Assembly (NCBI GenBank): GCA_021613535.1
Contig: CP075493.1
Coordinates: 8,494,001 to 8,558,000, forward strand
Direction of reading: 5' to 3'
Source: Adineta vaga
Taxonomy: Eukaryota; Rotifera
DNA: 64,000 nt
Shown here piece after piece: positions 1 through 10,659 of this stretch. The position numbers and the translations under genes are program-made. The notes under the pieces are model-generated. The model was not told where the DNA came from. It searched no databases and saw nothing but the letters and a program-made list of their open reading frames with translations. The number at the start of each line of letters is the position of its first letter. The first letter of the stretch is position 1.

Positions 1-310
1 CGATTCTAATAATCATATATAAACATCTGGATACTATTCGAAAGAATTTGATACTTTGTGGATAATTTTAATCATAAGACATTCTTTAATTTTTGTTTTC
101 ATAAATAAACAGAGAAAAAAAGCCACAAATAAATTAAATAGAATAGAAATTTAGCTTGTGCTATCAATACAAATACCATCCGAATTTGCTTTGATCAAAA
201 AATCATAGAAACAATTTTCTATTGTTATTTATTGAAATGTTTCATTGAAAAATATATATGATCATTTGGAATACAATACAGTGAAAATTAGAAAGGATTT
301 CTATTCGAAT
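1..310. other. 3' flank of the LolA-like gene
   Basis: No open frame of interest. It lies just downstream of the minus-strand gene ending at 311 and is probably its 3' UTR. The complement of tttatt at 228-233 gives an AATAAA polyadenylation signal on the minus strand. Confidence 0.5.
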
Positions 311-2391
311 CTATGATTTTGCTAGTTTTCCAAAAATGAAAAATCCACCGACAGCACCAACAATCACTCCTGCTGTGATAAATCCAATCCAAAGTCCTGT
401 AATTCTAGGTCCTGTACTTTTCACTTTTTTCTGAGTAGATTGATGTCGAATATTTAATGATTCAGGACGAGCACGTAAGACAATTTGTTTCGAATTTGTT
501 CTTGCACGAAACGTAAGAGCATTCGAATCAATAACTGCATTAAGACGTTCAATCAATGTATCTAATGATGCTTCTTTAATAGGTACTTCAACAGGTCCTG
601 TACGCGGTGCTGCATCAAGTAGAGTAAATGTTACTAGAATATCATTGTTTTCAGCTTGATCAACAATTAGATTTGATATACGAATAGGTCGAACATATAA
701 TGTAAACATTAATGTTTCAAAGATATGAAGACGAAGATAATTTAGATTTTCAAAAACGGGATATCTCTTTTCATTGGCGATTGTAAATGATAAAACGCCG
801 ATATTGAAATTTTCTAGAAGTAATCAAAATTAGATTGTGTTGTTCAAGAGAAAATAAATAAATAGATTTTTACCAGATGGTCCTAATGCTCGATAACAAT
901 CAGCTAGAGCAAAATCAATTTCAAAAATAGTCATAGGATCACGACGATAATTGAAAATAGCTTTAAACGAAAAAGAAATTTATTAAAATGAGTATCATTA
1001 ATATTGATGTTACTTACTCGTTTCAAAAGCACTGACTGGTACGCCATTGGCATATGTTTTCCAAGCCATTTTGACTGGAAATGAATGTTTTATTGGTTGA
1101 CCATTTACACTCGATGCCCAATACCATTCTTGATGTTGAACAGTATTATTTGAAAAGTATTTTTCACCAATCCATACATGACACCAAACATGATCACGAC
1201 ATCGTTTTTCACCGGTATAATGATAATTCATACCATCCATGACAATTAAATGTTGTGGAGAACCCATTTGTACCAGATTTGGTTTTTCATCGACAGCTAC
1301 TGCATCACCAAAAAATGTATTGATTTCATTAACTTTACATTGCCGTGTTGTATGATTATAATGGTAACTAAGGCCAGTACCAAAATCATGTATTTCTGTA
1401 GAATGCGCCCAATTAGGTCCACCATATGGATCAGGAAACCAAATGTCAAAACGGGTAAATTGAAATTCTGAATCAAAAAGACCATGGGTACTGTAAATTG
1501 AACTATTCGCTTCTGGTACAAAAGCTTCAGAATTTGAACTGATTCGGTCTGGAAGATCTGTTGGCATTGGTAAAGTTGCTGTTCGATTTGGGCAATATAC
1601 TCCAGCTGGTGTTTCTAATGCTTGACGTTCTTCGCGACGATTTGGATTTGGTATATAACGAAAAACATTATATGTATATGTTTCGATTCGATTCAATTGA
1701 TTTTTAACACGTACATCAATTTGTAGAATAATACTTTGATTACGTGATAGATATGCTTGAAATTTATCAGGATCCGATACATAATATGTTGCTGCAACAG
1801 TTGCTTTGATATCGTTAACAAAGAAACAAGACTTAAATACATTTGTTGGAATACCACGCAGTTCTGTATCACCAGCATATCGAACACCCCATTGTGGATT
1901 GATTTCATTTCGAGCATTAAAACCTAATAATGTTGATGGTTTGAGAATTAATGTATTCGGTTCAATAACACTGGTTTCTGATGAAGGTTCAATGACATGT
2001 CGAAGACATTGTTGTACTGGCATTTGTTGAACAATTGCGGTTAATACTTCAAATCGCTCATTCGTAATGAAATTCCAATAGAATTGAATGGGTCCTATAG
2101 GTAAATAAATCAATACAACAAACTTTCCAATGATATGAAAAAATGCGAACCATATCTTGAATTTGTTGCCAATGCATCTCTTTGTGTTGAAAAAGCTTGA
2201 GAAAGTTCAATTGTCTCAATATCAGAGACCAATTCAGTAATAATCTCAAATCGTGATGGAATTGGTCGCCATTTGGGATCAGGAATGGGTGCAGATGGTC
2301 CATCAGGACATAATTGTGGATCTACTTGTGCATGGATAGATGTAATCAATGCTAGATTAAGAATTATTTGATATAATTCTATTCGTTGCAT
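311..2391 (-). CDS. Secreted single-span membrane protein with LolA-like extracellular region
   Basis: Exons on the minus strand: 2391-2151, 2094-1018, 960-874 and 813-311, giving 635 codons in one frame. I chose Met at 2391 because a hydrophobic signal peptide ending in SIHA follows at once; an upstream in-frame Met at 2442 adds a poorer start. The long ectodomain (about residues 20-600) carries several paired cysteines, N-glycosylation sites and a motif KRCRDHVWCHVW near residue 395. One transmembrane helix (about 605-630) and a very short basic tail close it. The layout matches the poorly characterised invertebrate proteins annotated with LolA-like domains, which are type I membrane proteins of unknown role. 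The first donor (gttcgc) is a weak GT site but is the only one that keeps frame. Family assignment is from overall pattern, not from a search. Confidence 0.6.
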
Positions 2392-3095
2392 CTTCCTAGT
2401 TATATAAAAAAAAAGTAAATGGCTCGTTAGACAATACTTCAAAAAGCAGTATTCTCTTCAGTAATGATAAGAAACAACCGAGTTTTTATTTATTTGAATT
2501 ATTATCTACGTTAAATACAACATCAACGAACAACATCTTTTGTTTTGTTTTTATCATCTTTTTTTTTCTTCTAGTCAGTCCTTCTGCACGTAAACGATAT
2601 ATTGTCTTATCTATCTTAGCAACATTTCATTTACTGATCTATTTAAAGATCTTCTTTCGAATATAAACATATGTAACTAATACAACATCGATCCATATTC
2701 TACTTCTATGTTGTTAGATAAAGTGTAACAGAAACATTGATGTACACCTGTTGTGTTGTGTTTTGTGATAAGCATCATCAATAGTTTTCCATCTATGTCC
2801 TTGTTTTTTCATCTCTCGAGCAACCTCGAAATAATTATCATCTTGAGCAATAGGATTTGCTCTATGAAGCACATAGATCATCCAAATAAGAAATGACGGA
2901 TGTTTGCTGTCTCTTTTTCTTCTTTTCTTGTATACCGCGCGCTGGGAAAACGTTGCATTTCTCCTGTGTACAAAAGTAATAGCAAAGAAACAAATCGATA
3001 GAATCTTTTTCTCTAGTATTATCTATACTATTTTCCTTCGATAGACAATAGAAAAAAAAAGAACAAACGACAAGCAAATAAAAACAAGAGTAGAC
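2392..3095. promoter_or_regulatory. Shared upstream region of two divergent genes
   Basis: About 700 bp between the starts of the minus-strand LolA-like gene and the plus-strand claudin-like gene. It should hold both promoters. It is AT-rich, and I saw no TATA box or conserved element that I can support. Confidence 0.35.
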
Positions 3096-3695
3096 ATGTA
3101 TGCACCTCGTGCAAGATTTGAACGTATTCTTATTGTATCACCAATTAAAGTAGCAATTATATTTTTAACAAGTCTTCATTGTTTATTTTTATTTCTTGCT
3201 TTTTTAACATCATTTTGGATTGAAACGAATCGTGGTCATTATGGACCGTTATTTAGTTGTGAAAAACATTACCATCGTAACAATACTATCATTATATCAA
3301 TGACAATTGAATGTCGTCGAAATGGTTTTTCCTATGACATTCAAATATTTTCCATTTCACTCATTATTCTACTGTTAATTCTTTCGTTTCTATTATCATT
3401 TATTTCAGTTATAGTATCGAAATTATCTTTATCGAGAAATTCATTTTCAAAACGTCATCAATATTGGTTATGTACAATAATTTTATTATTATTCGCAACC
3501 ATCATTGATTGTTTTATCTTAGTTTTTCTTCCGTTAAGTTATCGTAATCAAGTTTATCATTTTCGATGGGCTTATGGTGTTCATTGTGGTGCAACACTTT
3601 TCATATCCGTTTCATTAATAACAGCTATTCTAAGCAGTAATATCGATGATGTTCAATATGTTGAAACAATCGATGAATCAATTATAGAAAAATAA
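3096..3695 (+). CDS. Four-transmembrane claudin/TMEM47-like protein
   Basis: A single-exon frame of 199 residues. Four hydrophobic segments lie at about 17-40, 85-110, 125-148 and 160-182. The first extracellular loop has W-x(10)-GPLFSC followed by a second cysteine, which resembles the W-GLW-C-C signature of the claudin/PMP22/EMP/TMEM47 superfamily. These proteins shape cell junctions or the plasma membrane. The N-terminal segment is basic and the C-terminal tail short and acidic, without a clear PDZ-binding end. The absence of introns is unusual here but not rare. I am fairly sure of the four-span topology and less sure of the exact family. Confidence 0.6.
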   Translation: MYAPRARFERILIVSPIKVAIIFLTSLHCLFLFLAFLTSFWIETNRGHYGPLFSCEKHYHRNNTIIISMTIECRRNGFSYDIQIFSISLIILLLILSFLLSFISVIVSKLSLSRNSFSKRHQYWLCTIILLLFATIIDCFILVFLPLSYRNQVYHFRWAYGVHCGATLFISVSLITAILSSNIDDVQYVETIDESIIEK

Positions 3696-4055
3696 ATCGA
3701 CAATCTGTTTTGTATTTTACTACAAATTTAGTTTATTTTATCTAGAATAAAATCTCTAGTTCCAACCTTCACTATCTGATTGGCCGTGATGATCTTCTAC
3801 GGAATTCGACATTTTTTGCATAGCTTGTTATTTCAGATCTATAGCTTTTATCATACCAAGAAAAAAAGAAGAAAAATGATATTCTCGATAGACCAAGCAC
3901 TGTGTATTATGATCAAATGACATGGAGTTATTGATGAGGTATTAGTTATGACGTCTCTATGTCCATATAGATCTCTATCCGCTATATTTTATCATTAGTT
4001 AAATTATCAAACACCGACACTAATAACTATGAAAAGAAAAATCATCAGATAGTTT
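3696..4055. other. Intergenic, convergent 3' ends
   Basis: The stretch between the 3' ends of a plus-strand and a minus-strand gene. Possible polyadenylation motifs include aataaa near 3747. Nothing else recognised. Confidence 0.4.
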
Positions 4056-4529
4056 CTAAGACAAATGTTTTCTAATCAGAATAATCCTTTGATTAAGTTG
4101 AAAAATCGATTTTTTCAGTCGTTGAATTTTATCATAGAATAATTGAAGACTTTCATGATCAGTTGTATCGATAATAATCAATGAATTTCGAATATAATTC
4201 AATGTCCATGATGTATAGATAATCCAAATGTGATACTTTATTAGATGATAAATAAGTTTCTCGAATGGATCATTGTGATAAATTTGATTTGTATTCATTG
4301 GAAAATTATTCATTAAATATTTCGACCATTTTTCTTTATGAAAACAACGAATTGCACGTAATAAACGAAGACGTAAATCAATTGAAAGATCATTTTGAAT
4401 GAGTTCTTGATGAGATGAAAGCATTAAACGAGACATATTATTGTGGAATTTTGTCATGAGATCGCTGGCATCGGAATGTGAAAAACCAATATGTGAAAGA
4501 AAACTCTTCGCCACATTCAATGATGTCAT
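4056..4529 (-). CDS. Uncharacterised 157-residue protein
   Basis: A single open frame with Met at 4529 and stop at 4056. The protein is rich in Leu, Ile, His and Arg and is predicted mostly helical, with heptad-like leucines near residues 50-65 and 135-155, but it has no signal peptide, membrane span or known motif. It sits between the claudin-like gene and the K2P channel. It could be a real lineage-specific gene, and its length is well above that of chance frames in this AT-rich sequence. I do not recognise it. Confidence 0.4.
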   Translation of the reverse strand: MTSLNVAKSFLSHIGFSHSDASDLMTKFHNNMSRLMLSSHQELIQNDLSIDLRLRLLRAIRCFHKEKWSKYLMNNFPMNTNQIYHNDPFEKLIYHLIKYHIWIIYTSWTLNYIRNSLIIIDTTDHESLQLFYDKIQRLKKSIFQLNQRIILIRKHLS

Positions 4530-4718
4530 TTGAAAAAATGAGAAGAATAATTATCTGAAAAGTTTTATAAACCACTAACTAGTAAAGATAATGATGTGAA
4601 TAAATGGTTTATTTATTTTAAAAAGAAATATATTTTGTACGTAAGAGATATGTCAAAAAAAGAAGAAAAATATGAATAATTGTTGATTAATATATTGTTT
4701 AGTTTTAATAATGAAATT

Positions 4719-5147
4719 TTAATGTTTATCATATGTATTGTTGCCTTTTTTTCTTGATGGTTCATTTTTGTCTTTGACATTTTTATACCATCCATCAGCA
4801 GCTGTTTCATCATAAGCCGGTGGTGGAGAATCAATCTTTTCTGGAGTATTTTGTTGCGCATATTGAAAATTAGTATATCTTGTCCGTTCATTATCAATCA
4901 AATCTTCTTCTTCATTAACAATACCAACTTTATGTGCAATCCTGAAATATTGAAATTAAAAAGAAATTGATTAGGTAGGAAAAAAAAAGATAAGATACAA
5001 ACCATTCAAATTTATCAACAATACTTTCTTTGATTAAATCAAAACACATTGCTAATACTGCTAAACCAACAATGATATAAAGACAAACAGCTAGAAAACG
5101 TAGACCTTCTGTTCCACTGGATGTTATTCCGGGTACCTAAATAATTA

Positions 5148-5178
<31 letters not shown>

Positions 5179-6294
5179 AATCTCGGAGAAATATTCTTCA
5201 TTACATAATCACCAAAACCAATTGTTGATAGTGTGATATAACAGAAATAAACTGATTCTCTCATTGACCAACCCTCGAATTGATTAACAACAAGTGCTCC
5301 CAGAAAAACATAACCAATAATAATTAAAATGACAACTAAAATTGGTACACGACTTTCCATTCGAGTCCAAACATCTTCCATATCATCATCATCGTCATGA
5401 TCCATATCATATTCATCATCACTTAATCGTTCACCATCCGTTTGTTGTTGAGTCGCCTCTGGCCAATTTGGATCAATCGATGTTTTGCCAACATAGTCCA
5501 TAGCATGCTGATTACTTGATTTTCCGTCGCGCATTCGACGCTTTCGTCGACGATTGCGCATATAGACTCGACAACAACAACACATACAATGAAGAAATGT
5601 CGAATACATAAAACGAAACATATCACCCAAAATTGAACTTATATTTGCCAAACAAAGTAAAAATATCGGAATACCGATTAATGCATAACAAATACAAGTT
5701 ATTTGTCCTTCCCTTTTGAATACAAAAAGAAACAATATTAAGATATGTTTTATTCAATTTTTACATACTTACCATGAGACTGGTGTAATATGTCCATAAC
5801 CAATTGATGTAATTACAGTGATTGCAAAAAGTAATGCTGATGGAAATGACCATCCTGACTTCGTTTCACAATCTTGTCCAGTGTAACGAAAATCGGTTCG
5901 ACGTTCGTAGACATCATTAGTAAAATTTTGTAAATAACTTTCGATTTGATCATAAATAACGCTTGTCTGTTCATCCGAAATTGTTACATAATTAAACATC
6001 GATTCTGATATATTCGAAATCGAAACATTTTCCGTTACTATATATTCAAAATGTATATATATATATATGAAGATATTTATACATACAACTGCCTTGTTGA
6101 CATTTTTGTAGTTCAATATATTGTTCAAGTAAAATGAAAAGAAAAGCTCCACCAACACTGTATGCAATGACAACGATGACTAGACCAAGATTTGAACAAA
6201 GAAAGTGTACAAATGTTCGATAGAATGATCGACGACGAGCTGGAGTTTCACCTGGTGTTGGTGCAACAAGATGCGAGATTCGATCAATTGGCAT
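4719..6294 (-). CDS. Two-pore-domain potassium channel (K2P/TWIK type)
   Basis: Minus-strand exons 6294-6087, 6037-5773, 5712-5205, 5136-5003 and 4941-4719 give a 445-residue protein. The K2P plan is complete. TM1 is at about 28-52, followed by a long extracellular cap with N-glycosylation sites. Pore loop 1 has filter TSIGYG (about 146-151), TM2 follows, then a cytosolic linker with a Cys cluster, Arg/Lys runs and an acidic run of five Asp. TM3 is next, pore loop 2 has TIGFGD (about 321-326), then TM4 and a Pro-rich tail with a PPPAY motif that could bind WW domains. Such channels dimerise in the plasma membrane and carry background K+ leak current. Both filters are intact, so the channel should conduct. 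Subfamily is not resolved; TWIK, TREK and TASK relatives remain possible. Confidence 0.9.
5151..5180. repeat. TA / TAGA microsatellite inside a K2P intron
   Basis: A run of ta units changing into tagata units, lying in the intron between the second-pore exon and the TM4 exon. Confidence 0.8.
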
Positions 6295-6963
6295 CCTATT
6301 CTCAACTTTTTTTGTTTAAAACTGAAAGATGATGAATTTTTTCTACACTTTTAATTAAACAATGAAGAGACATCCGACTAAAACAACATAACGGAAAAAG
6401 AAAAAAAACTTATTTTCTCATCGATTGATGATCGAGAAAAGTAAATCAGAGATGAATGGCAAACATGTAATCAAGTATGATAGAAATTGTTTTCTATTGA
6501 ACAAATAGAACGATGAAGAAGTTTTCGCAGAGTAACAACTCATCTAGCTCAATCGATCAGAAGAATATATACATATATATGCTGAAATCAAACATTATTT
6601 TACTTTTTCTCCATGGTTTTATTTTATTCTTTTTTCAACTTCTGTTCACTCATTCACAAAAAAAAACGAAAAAAAACTATAAAGAGAAACACATGATGGT
6701 TAAATAATGTTAGCTGTTAAGAAGTTTCTCACACATAGGCAAACACAATCAATTTCATAAACAGGACAAAAACTTTTGTTTTGGTTGTAACATAAAGATA
6801 GCTAACAAGTTAAACACAAACACAAACACAAAGACGATGACCAGAGAAGTTTAGAGAATAAAATCATGAAGAAAAAAAAACAAATGATAAAACGACGTTT
6901 GTTTCTTGTTTTTATTGTTGAAAATTCTTCTTATTTGTTAAATTTTCTTGCTTAAACGGTTGT
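6295..6963. other. Intergenic between K2P and Y-box genes
   Basis: Holds the K2P 5' flank and the Y-box 3' UTR. An aataaa-type signal for the minus strand may lie in the A/T-rich stretch around 6600. A 64-residue plus-strand frame at 6513-6707 looks like chance. Confidence 0.4.
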
Positions 6964-8465
6964 TTAGACTGATGATTGGCCTCCATCTGGACCGCTGGCT
7001 TCATTGTCATTGTTCTAAAATCGTACATATATGTACATATCAAGTAACGATAGAAACTAAATGATCAAACTTACATCGTTATTTGAGTCATGACGATTTC
7101 CTTGACGAGCTCCTCGGAAGAATCGACCACGACCACGTCCACGACCACGGCCACGACCACGGAATCCACCACGGTTTGGAAAACCTAAATAAGATAATCA
7201 TATAATTATTCTCTTGGTGAATTTGTTCTCCAGTATTTTTCTTCAAAACACGAAAACATAATTATACATACCGCCCATTGGTGGACCCATTGGACCTGGC
7301 ATAGGACCCATTGGACCGCCTATCATTGGGCCGCCTCGACCACGAAAAACGCGGGGTCCTCAACCAAAAAATAAACATATAATCCCAGTTTAAAATAATT
7401 TTAAAATATTACCTGCAAAGTCGCCATCGTATCCATAGCCGCCTCGGAATGGTGGTCGTCCACGTCCTAAAAAGCATCAATTCAGGATAACAAAATAAAA
7501 CTCAACTAATATGTGTATATACCTCGCATCATGGGACCGCCGAAACCTCGTGGTGGTCGACTAAAAGGACGGCCGCCCATTGGTGGTGGACCGTAACCTT
7601 CGAATGGTTGACCAAAAGGTTGATTATAACCAGCATCAAAACCACCTCCTCGACCTAAAACATGAAGAAAAAATATTTTCCTTGTTTTCTCTTTCACATT
7701 CAAACAAACCTCCACGGAATGGTCCACCACGACCGCCACGGAATGGTGGTCGACCGCTACCTCGACTGCCTCGGAAACTGCCACGCGTATTATATTGTCG
7801 ACGATCAGCTGCATATTTGGAACCTTGAACACTGTCGCCGTTGGGGCCTGTTACATTTGCGGCTTCATAACCTTTTTCACCTGAATACAGAAAAAAACAA
7901 CAACGTTGGAAGAAATGTTTTCTCACGAAAAAATTTACCTTGTACAATATCGAATTCGACTTTTTCGTCATCACCAACACTACGTAAGTACTTTCGTGGA
8001 TTGTTCTTAACAATAGCAGTTTGATGAACGAAGATGTCTTCATTAGTATCTTCTCTATTGAAAGAAAATCAAATTTTATGGTTAATTATTTGATTTAGTT
8101 AATGAGAAAGAAAAATTACCGATGAATAAATCCATAGCCACTTTTAACATTGAACCATTTCACTGTACCAGCTACTTTAGTTGCTAAAAAAAGCAAGAAT
8201 GTAAAATTAATTATCTTTTGCTACAAGCTGTTGCTTTCTATTTCTTTTCTTTTATTATATTACATTTTGCAAAGACGCGCGTAGTGTGCGCACAGAAGAA
8301 AAAAACCGAAGAGAAAAACAAGTTGTTTTACTTACCAACGAGATTTTTACCATTGATTTGTTTTGAATCATCAGTGCCCGAACCGGCTTGATCTTGTTGT
8401 TTATTGGAATCAGATTTTTGATCTGAACCAGTATTTTGGTTTGTTGCCACGTCGTTTGATGACAT
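6964..8465 (-). CDS. YBX1: Y-box protein: cold-shock domain plus RGG/Gly-Pro-rich tail
   Basis: Nine exons: 8465-8336, 8183-8120, 8054-7939, 7880-7710, 7654-7523, 7466-7413, 7358-7272, 7184-7075 and 7014-6964, giving 304 residues. A Ser/Gln/Asp-rich N-terminus (1-43) precedes the cold-shock domain (about 44-120) with RNP1 [12 protein letters not shown] and RNP2 DIFVHQTAI, then [11 protein letters not shown] and [10 protein letters not shown], which are almost invariant in animal Y-box proteins. The tail is a chain of RG, RGG, PMG and GRGRGR repeats cut into small exons, several starting and ending in phase 1, so exon skipping would keep frame. Y-box proteins coat mRNA and control its storage, translation and stability, mostly in the cytoplasm. 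The last residues are Asn/Asp-rich. Identification is firm; the exact paralogue is not. Confidence 0.93.
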
Positions 8466-10659
8466 GTTAACCTAATGAGTAATTTAATTTGTGTTGAGTT
8501 GTTTATTTATTTGTTTGTTTATAAATAAGCGCGTTGGATCACGACGAAAATGTTGGTTTAAAATTCGTTTGTGCTGTTGCTGCGCTTGATGTTAAATTTT
8601 GTTGTAAAACGCTCGGGCGCGTGTGATGGTGATGGTGAATGGGCTTGTGCTGCTCTTATTTTAACGCATCTGAATGATGAATGATTCGACCATTTTTTGT
8701 AGACAGCAAAAACACGCGCCGAACGCAACAAGAAAAGAAGAAAGAGAGTGAATGAGAGAAAAGAAAATCTATTTTTCACTCTCTTTGTATTTGTTCTCGC
8801 GCGCACTCGTCACGTGATTATGAGAGGAAGAAGAATAGCAAGTAACTAACATGCAGTAACCCTCTACCACAAAATATAAAGAGAACGATCTGGAATTATC
8901 ATCGACACGATGCAACAGCAGTTCGACGTTTACATGCTATTGTCCAGAGGGTAAACGATGAAGGAAAGAGAGGAAGAGAGAAAGAAAAAACGGCGACCAG
9001 AAGTGTAGAGTATAGACTACTTTTCACTTGAATACGTGCCAATAAGAGAAAAAGAAGAAGACGACGTCGACGACGATGATGATGAAGTCGAAGGAACACA
9101 GTATCGACATCTATCCCTATCGTTGTATCGTTGTTCTTGTATTTAGTGAAAATCAAGTTAGGAGAATATATCCAGATTATAGTCCAGGGGTCACGCTAAA
9201 TATGTATACATACTCTAGATAGCAAGTTCACATACAGACACACACGCACACATAAATACATAACCAATAAAGAGGAAAAGAAATCAAGTTGTTTCCTTTT
9301 TTGCGAATCGATATTAAAACAAAATATAGTAATTTGTTGAATGATCGAATTTTCAGCGTTAATAATAAATATGACACGCGTATTACTGTATATATATATA
9401 TATATTAATTATATTAAATTTTTATAGAACTAATTTATTTAGAATAAAAAATATAAAATCTTTTATGAGATTATGTATAAAATTAGGAATTCACATATTT
9501 CGTCCGATGTTTAAATCTAGAATATAATTGAACCGAAATCGACAATATTCGTTTGATTTATACCATCGTATAATAGTTGACTAACAATATCAATTATTTC
9601 GAAAAGAATGTTTTACTCTGTTGATTGTACTGATTGTATCTAACGATATGTAAGACAAATATATTCCGCTAAAAACCATTCAATCATGAAATTCTTCTAT
9701 TTATTATCTACAATATCCTTCATTACATAATGATTTAGGAACGTCAAACTATCAAACATACTCAATTCCATATTGATCTTTATTCATTAAAACAAAGAAA
9801 GAATAAAATCTCATAAAATTACCTGAATTAACTTAATAGATTTCTTTTTGGATACTTTATTGTATATGATCTTTAAATATCTTCAGTGTAACAGCAATTG
9901 ATGATAAAAAAATGATTGATTGTCACGTTGTTATTTTCTTAGATAAATCTTTTTCTAATAAAATCCTTTCGCAGACGTTGTATATTCTACTCGTTATCGC
10001 GATTCCATTCATGATTCCATAGCTATTTCAGTACGAAAAAAGAAGTAATTCGCTCTTTCTTGATTACGAATGGCAGTGTTGTATCAACGAATTCATCTCA
10101 TTATCTATATAACAGCAAAGATTGATCGATTGAAACTGATTTTACTGTTCGATTTGTCAAGGCGTTCGTTTGTATTTCTCAACTGATTATTGATTTTAGA
10201 TTGTAATGACTGATAAAGCTGTTCTCTACATCTTTGTATACATTCGTGATTAAAAAGCTTAACATCGTTAGTTGCATATATATGTGCATGTTTGAACATT
10301 TTCTCAAATGAAAAAGAAACGATTTACAGATTACTCAGAAAAAAGAAAAATCTCATCTACTAACTTACAGATTTCTTTTCTTTCTCTCTCTCTCTCGATG
10401 TGAAGAAAGTATGTTCATTCACGATTGATAATTTCATGTACATATTATAAATAGGATTTTTTTCAGATGAGAAAGCAACATAAATGTATTCATTTCATGT
10501 TCTTGATTAGATATATTGAACTATTAAGGCACGTGATTATGAATACTATGATGTTCGCTAATAAACATCGCAATTATATTTTTATTTTAATGGACGGATA
10601 AGACAAAAAAATTTGAATACAAAAACAAAACAAAACAACGAAGTCGAAGACGAAAACAT
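8466..10659. other. 2.2-kb gene-free stretch upstream of the Y-box gene
   Basis: Contains the Y-box 5' flank with several GC-richer patches (gcgcgc-type words near 8275 and 8800), a TA microsatellite at 9388-9406 and A/T-rich DNA. Short frames here (8558-8806, 8899-9156, 10105-10299) lack splice support and known motifs. I see no gene. Confidence 0.5.
9388..9406. repeat. TA dinucleotide microsatellite
   Basis: An uninterrupted run of ta units in intergenic DNA. Confidence 0.85.

Noticed and set aside
1250-2303. Several 70-80 residue frames on both strands across the LolA-like gene
   Set aside because: They lie inside well-supported exons in other frames and have no splice logic of their own.
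8558-9156. Minus-strand frames upstream of the Y-box gene
   Set aside because: Low-complexity Arg/Leu/Phe composition from simple sequence, with no domain and no splice partners.
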